A stretch of DNA of 64,000 bases, taken from Aquisphaera giovannonii (lineage in GTDB: Bacteria > Planctomycetota > Planctomycetia > Isosphaerales > Isosphaeraceae). The notes beneath the pieces were generated by a model. The model saw nothing but the letters and a program-made list of their open reading frames with translations, was not told the origin of the DNA and made no database searches. Below are positions 49,012 through 57,907 of the stretch, in pieces; the first letter of the stretch is position 1; the number at the start of each line of letters is the position of its first letter. Location of the stretch: the NCBI RefSeq assembly GCF_008087625.1, contig NZ_CP042997.1, positions 5,456,001 through 5,520,000 on the forward strand, written 5' to 3'. The translations under genes and the position numbers were made by a program.

Positions 49012-50034
49012 TCACCCCGCCACCTTCACCAGCAGCTTGCCGAAGTTCCTGCCCTTGAGCATCCCCATGAAGGCCTCCGGGGCGTTCTCCAGGCCGTCCA
49101 CGACGTCCTCGCGGTACTTGATCGAGCCGTCGCGGACGGCCGGGGTGACGTCGCGGAGGAAATCCGGGAACAGCCCGGCGAAGTCGAAGATGATGTACCC
49201 GCGCAGGGTGAGCCGCTTCCGCAGGACGGCCGCCATCGTGGTCGGGAGGTTGTCCGGCCCTTCGGGCGGGCCGGCAAGGTTGTATTGCGACACGAGCCCG
49301 CAGACCGGGACGCGAGCGAAGTCATTCAGCAGCGGCAGCACGGCCTGCCAGACGGCGCCGCCGACGTTCTCGAAGTAGACGTCGATGCCCTTCGGGCAGG
49401 CCGCGCCGAGCTGCTCGGCGAAGTCGTGGGCGCGGTGATCGACGGCCGCGTCGAAGCCGAGCTCGTCGCGGACGAAGGCACATTTCTCGGGGCCCCCCGC
49501 GATCCCGACCGCGCGGGCCCCGGCCTTTCGGGCGAGCTGGCCGACCATCGAGCCGACCGGCCCGCTCGCCGCCGCCACGACCACCGTCTCCCCCTCCTTC
49601 GGCCGGCCGATCTCCCGCAGCCCGGCATAGGCGGTGAAGCCCGGCATCCCCAGCACGCCCAGCGCCGTGGTGATCGGCGCGGAGGACGCATCGACCCGCC
49701 GCAGGCCCTTGCCGTCGGAGAGCCCATGCGTCTGCCAGCCGAGCGGGGCCGTCACCAGGTCGCCGGCCTTGTAATCCGGCCGGTCCGACGCGACCACCTC
49801 CGCGACCACCTCGCCGGTCATGACATCGCCCACTTCCACCGGCTTCGCGTACGACTTCGCGGCGCTCATCCGCCCCCGCATGTACGGGTCGAGCGACAGG
49901 TACCTCGTCCTCAGCAGCAATTGACCCGCCCCCGGTTGCGGCACCGGGACCGTCTCCAGCCGGAAGTTCTCCGCCGTCGGCTCGCCGTGCGGCCGGCTCG
50001 CCAGCACGATCCGCCTGGCCTGTTCGTCGGGCAT
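49012..50034 (-). CDS. NADP-dependent oxidoreductase, zinc-less MDR (CurA/leukotriene-reductase type)
   Basis: 340 residues from ATG 50034. Typical features: RRIVLASRPHGEPTAENFRL, YLSLDPYMRGRM, TALGVLGMPGFTAYAGL, VVAAASGPVGSMVGQLARKA with GIAGGPEKCAFV, YFENVGGAVWQAVLPLLN and LRGYIIFDF. This is the double-bond reductase branch (prostaglandin reductase, YncB/CurA), which lacks zinc and uses NADPH to reduce alpha,beta-unsaturated carbonyls. Probably a detoxifying or general reductase; not linked to its neighbours. Confidence 0.92.
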   Translation of the reverse strand: MPDEQARRIVLASRPHGEPTAENFRLETVPVPQPGAGQLLLRTRYLSLDPYMRGRMSAAKSYAKPVEVGDVMTGEVVAEVVASDRPDYKAGDLVTAPLGWQTHGLSDGKGLRRVDASSAPITTALGVLGMPGFTAYAGLREIGRPKEGETVVVAAASGPVGSMVGQLARKAGARAVGIAGGPEKCAFVRDELGFDAAVDHRAHDFAEQLGAACPKGIDVYFENVGGAVWQAVLPLLNDFARVPVCGLVSQYNLAGPPEGPDNLPTTMAAVLRKRLTLRGYIIFDFAGLFPDFLRDVTPAVRDGSIKYREDVVDGLENAPEAFMGMLKGRNFGKLLVKVAG

Positions 50035-50083
50035 GTTCACGCCTCCCCGCGTCTCCTGCGGCGCCTGGTCGGGCGGTCCGTCG

Positions 50084-50608
50084 CTACAGGTTCTCGTAAC
50101 TGTTGTCACCGACCATACCCCGGATGCTCTCCAGGAACCAGCGGCCGTCAGCCCGGGACATTCGGTACTCGAATCCCCTGAGAGGACGGCCGTCGGTCGT
50201 CCGTGTCCTGACCAGGCAGGAATCCCCCTGCTGCTCGACGGCCGCGATCACCTCGCTCCCGGGGGCGTGTAGCGAAGGGACGCCCCAAGAACACTGCCGG
50301 GGACTGAATCCCGGGCGGCAGTAGCGGGCCACGAGGTCGTGATGTTCCTTCACGGAAAGGTCGAGATTGGCCTTCTCCTCCGGGGTGAGGTGGATGGACG
50401 AGAACGAGTGCCGCTGCATGGCGGCGGCGTTCCAGCGGGAGTACTCCTCGATGAACCGCTCCACGAGGGCCGCCGGGTCTTTCGCCACGCGGTCCGGCAA
50501 GGCCCCGGTCGTTATCCCGGAGCCTCCGCCCCGCCGGGCGCCGAGCCACTCGAGGAAGATCGCGACAGGGCCTAATAGCACCCGGCCCGACAACTGTCGG
50601 CGGGTCAT
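50084..50608 (-). CDS. Hypothetical protein with an NTF2-like pattern
   Basis: 174 residues. A weakly hydrophobic N-terminus (GRVLLGPVAIFLEWLG) precedes AALVERFIEEYSRWNAAAMQ, SSIHLTPEEKANLDLSVKEH, EVIAAVEQQGDSCLVRTRTT and RGFEYRMSRADGRWFLESIR. The order helix-helix-strand-strand-strand, with a closing WxLE segment, suggests an NTF2-like cone fold. It may be exported. Function unknown. Confidence 0.6.
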   Translation of the reverse strand: MTRRQLSGRVLLGPVAIFLEWLGARRGGGSGITTGALPDRVAKDPAALVERFIEEYSRWNAAAMQRHSFSSIHLTPEEKANLDLSVKEHHDLVARYCRPGFSPRQCSWGVPSLHAPGSEVIAAVEQQGDSCLVRTRTTDGRPLRGFEYRMSRADGRWFLESIRGMVGDNSYENL

Positions 50609-50647
50609 GCCACCTGTCTCCGTCGCCAGACCGGGGCGATTCGTCTG

Positions 50648-51283
50648 TTACTTGACAGAGGGTGTTTGTTTCGTGAGCCCACGCAGTCGGCCTACCTCGA
50701 TCGAACGGACTGGATGGGTCACGACGATCGACGGCCGATCCTGCTCGGATGCCGGGAGGGTGATTCGAGTCGTTTTCTGCTCGGAGATCGTCGGTGTCCC
50801 CGCGGGGAGGATGACGTCGTCCTGAACGGCCGCATACCGCTTCCCCTCAACCTCGCGAATCGGCATCCGCCCCCGGCCAGCATGGGTGATCGAGAAGAAA
50901 GTCCGGTCCTTCCGCCAGTGCTCGTACGACAGGAAAAGGACGACTCGCTCACCCTCATCCGCGTGCGAGGTGTCGCACGTCCAGTCCGGCGAGGCGATGT
51001 ATCGGACTTCACGGACCGGTCCGCCCTTCCAGGTCTCCAGGACCCGGGCGGTGGCGACCTTGAGCGGAGGCATGCTCGGGTCGTCACGCTCGAGGCTCGC
51101 GGGAGCGTCTTCGATCTTCGTGACCTTCGCGACGACGATCAGCTCACTGTTCGTCGCCAGGCTCTCGATATTGGTTTCCTTGACCTCTGCCCTCGAGCCG
51201 ACCGGGAAACAGAGCCAGGCAACGAGGGTCACGAGGCAGAAAGGCCGCGAGCCGCCTGGCCGGGACCGTCCGAGCGGGGACAT
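50648..51283 (-). CDS. Exported hypothetical protein
   Basis: 211 residues from the second of two adjacent ATGs (51283), five bases after GGAGG. Signal segment PFCLVTLVAWLCFPVGSRAE. The mature part reads SLATNSELIVVAKVTKIEDA, then VATARVLETWKGGPVREVRY with SPDWTCDTSHADEGERVVLF and LPAGTPTISEQKTTRITLPA, a beta-rich pattern seen in many bacterial exported proteins that lack a named domain. Isolated unit between two other small exported or membrane genes on the same strand. Confidence 0.68.
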   Translation of the reverse strand: MSPLGRSRPGGSRPFCLVTLVAWLCFPVGSRAEVKETNIESLATNSELIVVAKVTKIEDAPASLERDDPSMPPLKVATARVLETWKGGPVREVRYIASPDWTCDTSHADEGERVVLFLSYEHWRKDRTFFSITHAGRGRMPIREVEGKRYAAVQDDVILPAGTPTISEQKTTRITLPASEQDRPSIVVTHPVRSIEVGRLRGLTKQTPSVK

Positions 51284-51389
51284 CATGACCTCCACCTTCT
51301 TTCGGCCGCCCCCTGGCGGGTAGCAATGCCCGATTCCGGATCACTCGTGCATACCCGACCCTCATTCTGACCTGAGGTGTGGATTTCAG

Positions 51390-51902
51390 CTATAGACCGT
51401 CCGTTCCGTTCTCGGTTAACCCCGACTCGGCGCTCGCGATCCCTGATTTCGGCGATGGAGCTCTCTCGGGAACCTCGCCGCGTCTGCATCCTGCGGGAAG
51501 GGACAGCCTGCGAAAGTGATCCCAGCTGAAGCGGGCGACCTGGTCTCCCACGTGGACCTCAACACCGCGGGGACGAGCCGCGATCAAGCCCACGGACCAT
51601 TCGTTCGTAACGGTAACGACGCGGGCCTGGCCGATGTATCGAATCTCCGGCTCTTCTCGGTAAATGTAGACGTCATCCCCGGCGCACAACCCGTCGTCCA
51701 TGCCCAAGGTCATGCTTACCGTCCCCTCTTCTCGGTTCACCGCCTTGATGAGACCGACAACATCGCGGGTCGCCCACCCCTTCCGGAAGAGGTAAGCGTC
51801 GTATGCCTCGATCGCACGGGTGCACGCCACGAGGGATATCCCCGCGGCCGCCACCGCGAGCATCATCGTTCGGACGGTGAAACGCACGCGGGGGAGCCTC
51901 AT
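51390..51902 (-). CDS. Membrane-anchored hypothetical protein with RFTVRTMM start
   Basis: 170 residues. VRFTVRTMMLAVAAAGISLV forms the N-terminal anchor; this start is shared with the next gene and is common in planctomycetes. The outer part includes GLIKAVNREEGTVSMTLGMD and GLCAGDDVYIYREEP followed by YIGQARVVTVTNEWSVGLI. This pattern is like the C-terminal beta domain of FlgT-type and related proteins (a small beta-barrel that reads GxxVGDxxxVYR). A basic C-terminal tail follows. Unknown role. Confidence 0.65.
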   Translation of the reverse strand: MRLPRVRFTVRTMMLAVAAAGISLVACTRAIEAYDAYLFRKGWATRDVVGLIKAVNREEGTVSMTLGMDDGLCAGDDVYIYREEPEIRYIGQARVVTVTNEWSVGLIAARPRGVEVHVGDQVARFSWDHFRRLSLPAGCRRGEVPERAPSPKSGIASAESGLTENGTDGL

Positions 51903-51942
51903 GGCCGAGCCTCGAGGGCTTGGTGTTCGGTTCGATCATGGT

Positions 51943-52752
51943 TCAGACGATGCGCGAACCGAGGGCTGCGGAACAAGAGAGCCATCCTTGCTGGGTGGGA
52001 TCACGGGTCATCCTTTTGTCATGACGTCGAAGGAATCCTGGGATGATCGCCAGGAGCCACAAGAGTACAGCGGTCAGAGCGAACCCTTCAGCCAGTTCCA
52101 TCACCGATGCCGCGGGGATGATGCTCAGGCCGCGACGACCCTGATCGCCGGGCCCCCAGTGCCGTTCCAGCCACATCGTACTCGCCCAGCCGTAATACAT
52201 GAAGCAGAGCGGTAGGAGCACCGCAGAAGCCCTGAGCGAGCGTGGGAGTGGGCGGGTCAAAAGTGAGGCCAAGATCATCAGGAGCCCGATGAGGGCCAGC
52301 AGGTCGATCGATTCGCCGATAGTCCGGTCCCGAAGGACCTGGGCCGCTCCGCCGAAAATTGAGGGCCAGTCGCGTATTGGGTTGCCACGGAGCAGACCCG
52401 GGACGTCATCCGGCCAAATCATCAACCCCCCGGGACTTACAACGACTCGTCGAAGAAGCAGCCATGCGAGTAGGGCGAACAGGTCCACGCTAAGCGCCAC
52501 CCGGACGATCCAACGGCTCGGCTTTCGCATCGCGACGATGATCGACAGGGCTGGAATGTAGGCGAAGCCAAGGCGTGGTTTGAGGGCGATCGGCGGGTTC
52601 AGTACGCCCCCCATGTGAAAGGGATATTCACCGAACCAGACGCATGTCTCGGTGACGCGAGAAATCGAAGGGATCAGTGCGAGTGAAGCGGCCACGGACG
52701 CAACCCCGATCATCATGCCTCGGACCGTGAATCTTGGGCGTGGTGACTCCAT
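51943..52752 (-). CDS. Multi-pass membrane protein, hypothetical
   Basis: 269 residues, ATG at 52752. Starts PRFTVRGMMIGVASVAASLA, as in the neighbour, then further helices near WIVRVALSVDLFALLAWLLL, IDLLALIGLLMILASLL, ASAVLLPLCFMYYGWAS and GFALTAVLLWLLAIIPGF; about six in all. The IS1595 element starts 34 bases upstream of the start codon, so its native promoter is probably displaced. The gene is followed after 40 bases by the smaller RFTVRTMM gene. Confidence 0.7.
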   Translation of the reverse strand: MESPRPRFTVRGMMIGVASVAASLALIPSISRVTETCVWFGEYPFHMGGVLNPPIALKPRLGFAYIPALSIIVAMRKPSRWIVRVALSVDLFALLAWLLLRRVVVSPGGLMIWPDDVPGLLRGNPIRDWPSIFGGAAQVLRDRTIGESIDLLALIGLLMILASLLTRPLPRSLRASAVLLPLCFMYYGWASTMWLERHWGPGDQGRRGLSIIPAASVMELAEGFALTAVLLWLLAIIPGFLRRHDKRMTRDPTQQGWLSCSAALGSRIV

Positions 52753-52785
52753 CGGGTGATAAGTTACCTCCTGCCAAACTTGAAT

Positions 52786-53857
52786 GGCTCAAGATGGATT
52801 CCGGGGTGGTGCCAGGAGCTGGCTGATCAGGGCCCCCAATAGCCTCTTCCCGCGGGCTCGGACGTTGTGAACGAACTCGAAGAAGCCCAGGTACAAGGGG
52901 AGGCACTCCTGGGAGATCCCCCGGTGGGGTCGGAGCCACGAGCGCAGCAGCGACCAGAACCCCTCGAGCGTGTTGACGTGGACCTCGCAGAATCCGTCCG
53001 CGTCGTCGTCCCGGGCATACTCGCCCGCCGCGTGGCAGACCGTCTCGTGCGCGTAGCCCCACTCCTCCAGGCGACTGTAGATGTCATACTCATCGGTGTA
53101 GACCAGGCTCCCCGCGGCGATCGTCCTCCTGATCAGCGGGCCGATCGTCGCCTGCTTGACGTCCGCCAGCATCCGGATCACGACCTCGCCGCCGCGCTGC
53201 AGCATCCCGAAGATCGGCGGCTTCTCCTTCTCCAAGGTCCCCCGGCCTCGCTCCCCCTTCAGGCGCCGGCGGCGGGGGGGCCGGCCTTTTTTTTGACGGC
53301 CTCGGGATGGCCCTTATGTCCCGCGACCACATAGACTTCGTCGCATTCGACCTCGCCCTCCAGCGCGACCGGGGGACGACGGGCGATGATCCCCTCGCGG
53401 AGCTGGCGGATCATCGCCCGGGCATCATCCTTGTTGACCTCCAGCTCCTGGGCGATCTGCAACCCGGAGAGGTTCAGGCCCATGAGATACAGGCACGCGA
53501 TCCAGGTCCGCAACGGCTGGTGGTGGCCGGCGAAGATGGTGTCGGTGAGGTCGTCGAAGCGCCGGCCGCAGCCGCGGCATTGGTAGCGCTGGCGGTGAGG
53601 CTCGGTGTCATCCCGGCCGTCCTTGATGACCGAGGCGGACGAGCAATGAGGGCAGGCCACCCCATCGGGCCAGCGCATGTCCCGGATCGTCGTGTAGCAC
53701 TTGGCGTCGTCGAAGAGGTCCTGGATGTTCACCATCGATCGGCACCCGGCTGCCGGAAACGGACGGGAGTCGGGCCGACGCGAGGCCCGACCAGGTGGGG
53801 CGATTGTAGCAACTTTGGTCCCCCCCGGGGCCACCACCCCGGAATCCATCTTGAGCC
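52786..53857 (-). mobile_element. IS1595-family insertion sequence
   Basis: 1072 bp with perfect 26-bp terminal inverted repeats (52786-52811 and 53832-53857) beginning GGCTCAAGATGGATTCC. They are flanked by an exact 8-bp target duplication ACTTGAAT (52778-52785 and 53858-53865). Ends and duplication are intact, so the insertion is recent. Confidence 0.95.
52789..53735 (-). CDS. IS1595-family transposase, two frames joined by a -1 shift
   Basis: The first part starts at ATG 53735 (MVNIQDLFDDAKCYTTIRDM) with a zinc ribbon CPHCSSASV / YQCRGCGRRF, helices, and GEVECDEVYVVAGHKG, the first DDE Asp. It stops at 53259. The second frame continues from KKKGRP through EKEKPPIFGMLQRGGEV, VYTDEYDIYSRLEEWGY (second Asp), HAAGEYARDDDADGFCEVHV, NTLEGFWSLLRSWLRPHRGI and ends at 52789. 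The frames meet at eight As (Ts at 53287-53294). Read as codons this is AAA AAA AAG, a classical A_AAA_AAG slippery site. Programmed frameshifting, slippage, or a lost A are the options. Confidence 0.88.
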
Positions 53858-54066
53858 ACTTGAATTGCTGGGCTGGTCCGAACGGTGAGTGGCCTCGGAG
53901 GGTCAGTATGACGGACGCGTGATCATGTATGAACTTGCCCGGCCTTCAGCATCTCAGACGCGAGATTTTCTACGCCCGCCTCCTCGCGTCGAATGGCGGC
54001 CTGCGGGAGCTGACGCTTGCTGTGCCTCCCATCGGGGAATTCAGATTGAACTTGTGAGACGGATTT

Positions 54067-55374
54067 CTAGCGGGCCGTCCCGGTTGCACGTCTCGCGCCG
54101 GCCGTCGGGTCGAGGAAGACGATGGTGGACGGATTGCCGACCGCCGCGTAATGGCCGGTGAACTGGAGGGTGCCCGTCCCGGGGGCGACCCGGAAGGCGG
54201 CGACGTGGTCGCCACGCTGGTTGCAGGAGTAGAGGAACGTGCCGGACGGGTCGAGGTTGAAGCTCCGCGGGTAGTCGCCGCGCGTCCACTCCTCGCCGAC
54301 GTAGGTCAGCAGGCCGGCGGCGCCGATGGAGAAGATCGCGATGCTGTCGTGAAGGCGGTTGCCCGCGTAGAGGAACTTGCCGTCGGGCGAGACGAGGATC
54401 CCGGAGCAGAAGTTGCTGCCGGCGAACTTGGGCGGGAGCGTGGAGATCGTCTGCCTCTGGGTGAGCCGGCCGGTCAGGATGTCGAAGTCGAAGAGGGCGA
54501 CGTTCGACCCCTCCTCCTGGATGCAGTAGAGCCAGCGGCCCTCGGGATGGAAGCAGAAATGCCGCGGGCCGTCGCCGGGCGGCAGCGCGACCGAGGGGAC
54601 CTCGGCCGGGGACAGCGTCCCCTTGCCGTCGTCGAACTTCCAGACGAAGATCCGGTCCAGCCCGAGGTCCGTGTGGATCACGAACAGCCCGGAGAAATCG
54701 GCATGGATCATATGTGCATGCGTCCGGTCGTGCCCGCTGATCGCGAAGCTCCCCGGCGGGGCGTTCGTCGCCTTCCTGGGGCCGATGGTGCCGGCGTCGT
54801 CCTTGACGTCGGTCGCCTCGCCGAGCCGGCCGTCCTCCAGGATCGGGAGCACCGCGACGGAGCCGCCGAAGTAGTTGGCCACCAGCACGAACCGGCCGGA
54901 GGGGTGGATGCTGACGAACGTCGGCCCCGCGCCGCCGGAGCGGACGCTGTTCAGGGGCTTGAGCTCGCCGTCGGCCCGGTCGATGGCGAAGGCGCTCACC
55001 GTGCCCTGCTTCGGCTCGCCGACGCGGTCCGTCTCATTGGACGAGTAGAGCCGCGTCCCGGCGGCGTTGATCGCCAGGCAGCTCGGGCTGGTGCCCAGCT
55101 CCATGACCGACGCCGGGGCCAGCTCGCCGGTCTCGCGATCGACCCGGAAGACGTGGATGCCCCGGCCGTTGCCCGGCGGCAGGTCCACCTGCGTGGGCAG
55201 CACGTCCTTGAGCGGAGAGCTGAACGTCCCGACGTAGGCGAACAGCGGCGGGGCCTTGGGCCCCCCGGGCGGCTGCGCCCGGAGCATCTCGCCCGACGGG
55301 CTCGCGGCGGACGCGGCCGCGAGCGCGGCGCCGGTCTTGAGGAAGGAGCGTCGGGATCGGTCGTGTGGTCTCAT
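54067..55374 (-). CDS. Lactonase family protein (YbhE-like propeller), Tat-exported
   Basis: 435 residues. The N-terminus RRSFLKTGAALAAASAAS carries a twin-arginine signal. The body is a seven-bladed propeller of the 6-phosphogluconolactonase/YbhE type: LGTSPSCLAINAAGTRLYSS, TFVSIHPSGRFVLVANYFGG, HAHMIHADFSGLFVIHTDLG, DGPRHFCFHPEGRWLYCIQE and NFCSGILVSPDGKFLYAGN. Members hydrolyse lactones or isomerise muconolactones; in exported planctomycete forms the substrate is unknown. Single gene, 484 bases before the esterase on the opposite strand. Confidence 0.88.
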   Translation of the reverse strand: MRPHDRSRRSFLKTGAALAAASAASPSGEMLRAQPPGGPKAPPLFAYVGTFSSPLKDVLPTQVDLPPGNGRGIHVFRVDRETGELAPASVMELGTSPSCLAINAAGTRLYSSNETDRVGEPKQGTVSAFAIDRADGELKPLNSVRSGGAGPTFVSIHPSGRFVLVANYFGGSVAVLPILEDGRLGEATDVKDDAGTIGPRKATNAPPGSFAISGHDRTHAHMIHADFSGLFVIHTDLGLDRIFVWKFDDGKGTLSPAEVPSVALPPGDGPRHFCFHPEGRWLYCIQEEGSNVALFDFDILTGRLTQRQTISTLPPKFAGSNFCSGILVSPDGKFLYAGNRLHDSIAIFSIGAAGLLTYVGEEWTRGDYPRSFNLDPSGTFLYSCNQRGDHVAAFRVAPGTGTLQFTGHYAAVGNPSTIVFLDPTAGARRATGTAR

Positions 55375-55858
55375 CGTGCGGTCTGCCTCGTCGGATCAAG
55401 GGGGGCGGGTGGGCCCTGGCGTGGCGCCCGGCCGCGCGCGATTCTTCACCATGAGCGAGGCGGCCGTCAAGCGAGCGGCGGGCGTGGGACGTGGACGCGC
55501 GGCGAAGCTTCGCCCGCAAGCGGGGCCCGTCCACGGCCCGTCGAGGCCTGCGCAACCTCCCGCGGGGAGCGAATTCCGATATCTCCCTCTCCCGCTCGGC
55601 GGGAGAGGGGCGGGGTGAGGGTGGGGCGGCCCTCGGAGGGTCGGGGCCGTGGGATCCGGAGTGAGGTGAACCGAGACCGCAGGGGCACCGGGGAGCCCGG
55701 GCGGGAAGACCCTCACCCTAGCCCTCTCCCGCTCGGCGGGAGAGGGGACAGAGATCTGCGGCCGCACCCGTCGGTCATGACGGGCCCACGGTGAGCGAAG
55801 GGGACGGAAAGCAGCGGCCACGCCCGGTGGCAGCGACGCAGCGAATAGGGAGCACGCG
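55375..55858. repeat. Divergent intergenic region with repeat family A, copy 2 (55578-55747)
   Basis: 170-bp element: GATATCTCCCTCTCCCGC, a hairpin with GCGGGAGAGG, GGCGGGGTGAGGG; middle GATCCGGAGTGAGGTG; right end GGAAGACCCTCACCCTAGCC followed by CTCTCCCGCTCGGCGGGAGA. Both ends carry the same hairpin, so it looks like a MITE. Its left end is an uninterrupted version of the site used by IS110 copy 1. The rest of the gap holds nothing recognisable. Confidence 0.75.
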
Positions 55859-57670
55859 ATGCGGCGATCGTGGATCCTGGCCTGGGCGGCCTTGACCTTC
55901 AGCGTGGACATCGCGGCCGGGGCCGACGACCGGCCCCTCGTGCTGGACGTCTGGCCGGGGAAGGTCCCCGGCGATCACGGGCGGATCGGCCCGGAGCGGA
56001 CGAGGACCGGGGCCGACGCCCCCACGCCGGACGCGATCTGGATCACCGACGTGACCCGCCCGACGATCTCCGTCTTCCGCCCCGACGCCGCGAAGGACAC
56101 GCGCGTCGCGATGGTCGTCTGCCCGGGGGGCGGGTACTGGAACCTCGAGTGGGACAAGGAGGGCACGGAGGTCGCCGAGCGGCTCCGCTCCGCGGGGATC
56201 ACCGGCATCGTCCTGAAGTACCGCGTCCCGCGACGGCCCGGCGAGCCCGAGGCGCTCCCCGCGCCGGGGCCTCTGCTCGACGCCCAGCGCGCGATGAGCC
56301 TCGTCCGCAGCCGCGCCGGGGAATGGGGGATCGACCCGGGCCGGATCGGCATCGGCGGATTCTCGGCCGGCGGCCACCTCGCGATCGCGACGGCGACCTC
56401 GTTCGACCGCCGCGGCTACGAGCCGATCGACGACGTGGACCGGGCGAGCTGCCGGCCCGACTTCGCCGTCGCGGCCTACCCGGGCTACCTGCTGGCGAAG
56501 CGGGGCGGCGACGAGCTGGCCCCATATATCCGGATCCCGAAGGGGACGTGCCCGATCTTCCTGGTCCACGCCACCGACGACAACGAGCCGGGCGCGCAGC
56601 CGGACCACAGCCTGGTCTTCTACCGGGCGCTCCGGCGCTCGGGCGTCCCCGTGGAGCTGCACGTCTACGCCGAGGGCGGCCACGGGTTCGGCGTCCGACC
56701 GACCGGGCTGCCGGTCTCGCGCTGGACCGACCGGCTCCTGGACTGGCTGTCGCAGCGGGGGATCCTCCGGTCGGGCACCGCCGGCACGCCCGGCGACCGG
56801 CCCGAGGCCCTCCTCGAGGGCGAACGGGGCATCGCGGCCCGTCATCCGGGCGACCGCGGGATCGAATCCGATCCGGACGTGCTCTTCCGCGACGACTTCG
56901 AGGCGGGCGAGCTCGGGGCGAGCTGGGACATGGCCTATCACCGGCCGAACCTCCGCATCACCGCGGAGCCCGCGGACGTCCGCCACGGCGCGAGGGCCCT
57001 GGAGATCACCGTGCCCCGCCAGCCTGGCGAGCTCAGCAACGAGCTCGTCAAGCGCCTCGGCGCGGGGCACGACGTCGTCTTCCTGCGCTATTACGCGAAG
57101 TTCGACCCGGGCTTCGACCCGGTCGGCTCGAGCCACAACGGGGCGATCCTCTCGGCGATAAGCCCGGGCCTGCCGTACGCCACGCCGGGCGTCCGGGCCG
57201 ACGGCCGGAACAAGTTCCTCGCCAGCCTGGAGGACTGGCGGGGCGAGGCCGGGACGCGATCGCCGGGGCCGCTCAACGTGTACTGCTATCACCCCGCCCA
57301 GCGCGACGTCTGGGGCGACCATTTCTTCCCCACCGGGATCGTCCTGCCGAATACGTCGCTCCCCGGCGACTTCGGCCCGTCGTTCGTCGCCCGGCCCGAC
57401 GTGACGCCGCAGCTCGGCCGCTGGTATTGCCACGAGCTCATGGTGAAGGCCAACGCCCCGGGCCGTCGCGACGGCCGGATCGCCGCGTGGCTCGACGGCA
57501 AGCTCATCATGGACTTCCCCGGCCTGCGCCTGCGCGACGCGGGGTCGTTGAAGATCAACCACGCCACGATCGGCCTGCACATCAAGAGCAGCCCGGATCG
57601 GGCGAACCGGAGGTGGTACGACGACGTGGTGATCGCCACGTCGTACATCGGCCCGCGGGTCGAGCCGTGA
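55859..57670 (+). CDS. Exported alpha/beta-hydrolase esterase fused to a C-terminal lectin-like domain
   Basis: 603 residues. Signal peptide RRSWILAWAALTFSVDIAAG. The esterase part (about 35-300) has the oxyanion segment VCPGGGYWNLEW, the nucleophile elbow GFSAGGHLAIA, the acid in HATDDNEPGAQ and the His in GGHGFGVRP, as in acetyl-xylan-type BD-FAE esterases. From about 340, FRDDFEAGELGASWDMAYHR followed by FLRYYAKFDPGFDP and GRWYCHELMVKANAPG resembles concanavalin-like polysaccharide-lyase or binding domains. A single chain could thus bind and deacetylate a plant polysaccharide. Start ATG 55859. Confidence 0.83.
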   Translation: MRRSWILAWAALTFSVDIAAGADDRPLVLDVWPGKVPGDHGRIGPERTRTGADAPTPDAIWITDVTRPTISVFRPDAAKDTRVAMVVCPGGGYWNLEWDKEGTEVAERLRSAGITGIVLKYRVPRRPGEPEALPAPGPLLDAQRAMSLVRSRAGEWGIDPGRIGIGGFSAGGHLAIATATSFDRRGYEPIDDVDRASCRPDFAVAAYPGYLLAKRGGDELAPYIRIPKGTCPIFLVHATDDNEPGAQPDHSLVFYRALRRSGVPVELHVYAEGGHGFGVRPTGLPVSRWTDRLLDWLSQRGILRSGTAGTPGDRPEALLEGERGIAARHPGDRGIESDPDVLFRDDFEAGELGASWDMAYHRPNLRITAEPADVRHGARALEITVPRQPGELSNELVKRLGAGHDVVFLRYYAKFDPGFDPVGSSHNGAILSAISPGLPYATPGVRADGRNKFLASLEDWRGEAGTRSPGPLNVYCYHPAQRDVWGDHFFPTGIVLPNTSLPGDFGPSFVARPDVTPQLGRWYCHELMVKANAPGRRDGRIAAWLDGKLIMDFPGLRLRDAGSLKINHATIGLHIKSSPDRANRRWYDDVVIATSYIGPRVEP

Positions 57671-57740
57671 GAGTCTGTCCTGGAAGCCCGGCATTGCTGG
57701 CACGGAGGCCGTGGCCAGGGGAGAGCCTGATCCCGCTTCC

Positions 57741-57836
57741 CTCCTTCCGAAGGGGGAATACAGGGGGATGATTTCGATCGCCTCGGCCTGCGCCATCCAC
57801 CCCCTGTAACTCCCCCTTGGTCAGGGGGAGAACCGG
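57741..57836 (+). repeat. Mosaic hairpin repeat, family B, copy 3
   Basis: Reads CCGAAGGGGGAATACAGGGG, TTTCGATCGCCTCGGC, CCCCCTGTAACTCCCCCTTG and TCAGGGGGAGAACCGG. Same order and spacing as the copy at 41888. Lies between two convergent genes. Confidence 0.75.
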
Positions 57837-57907
57837 ATGGACCCCCTCGCACGGATGAGACTTCGGTGGCGTTCCGGAACAATCGCCGGACGCTCCGCCT
57901 CGCCCCT

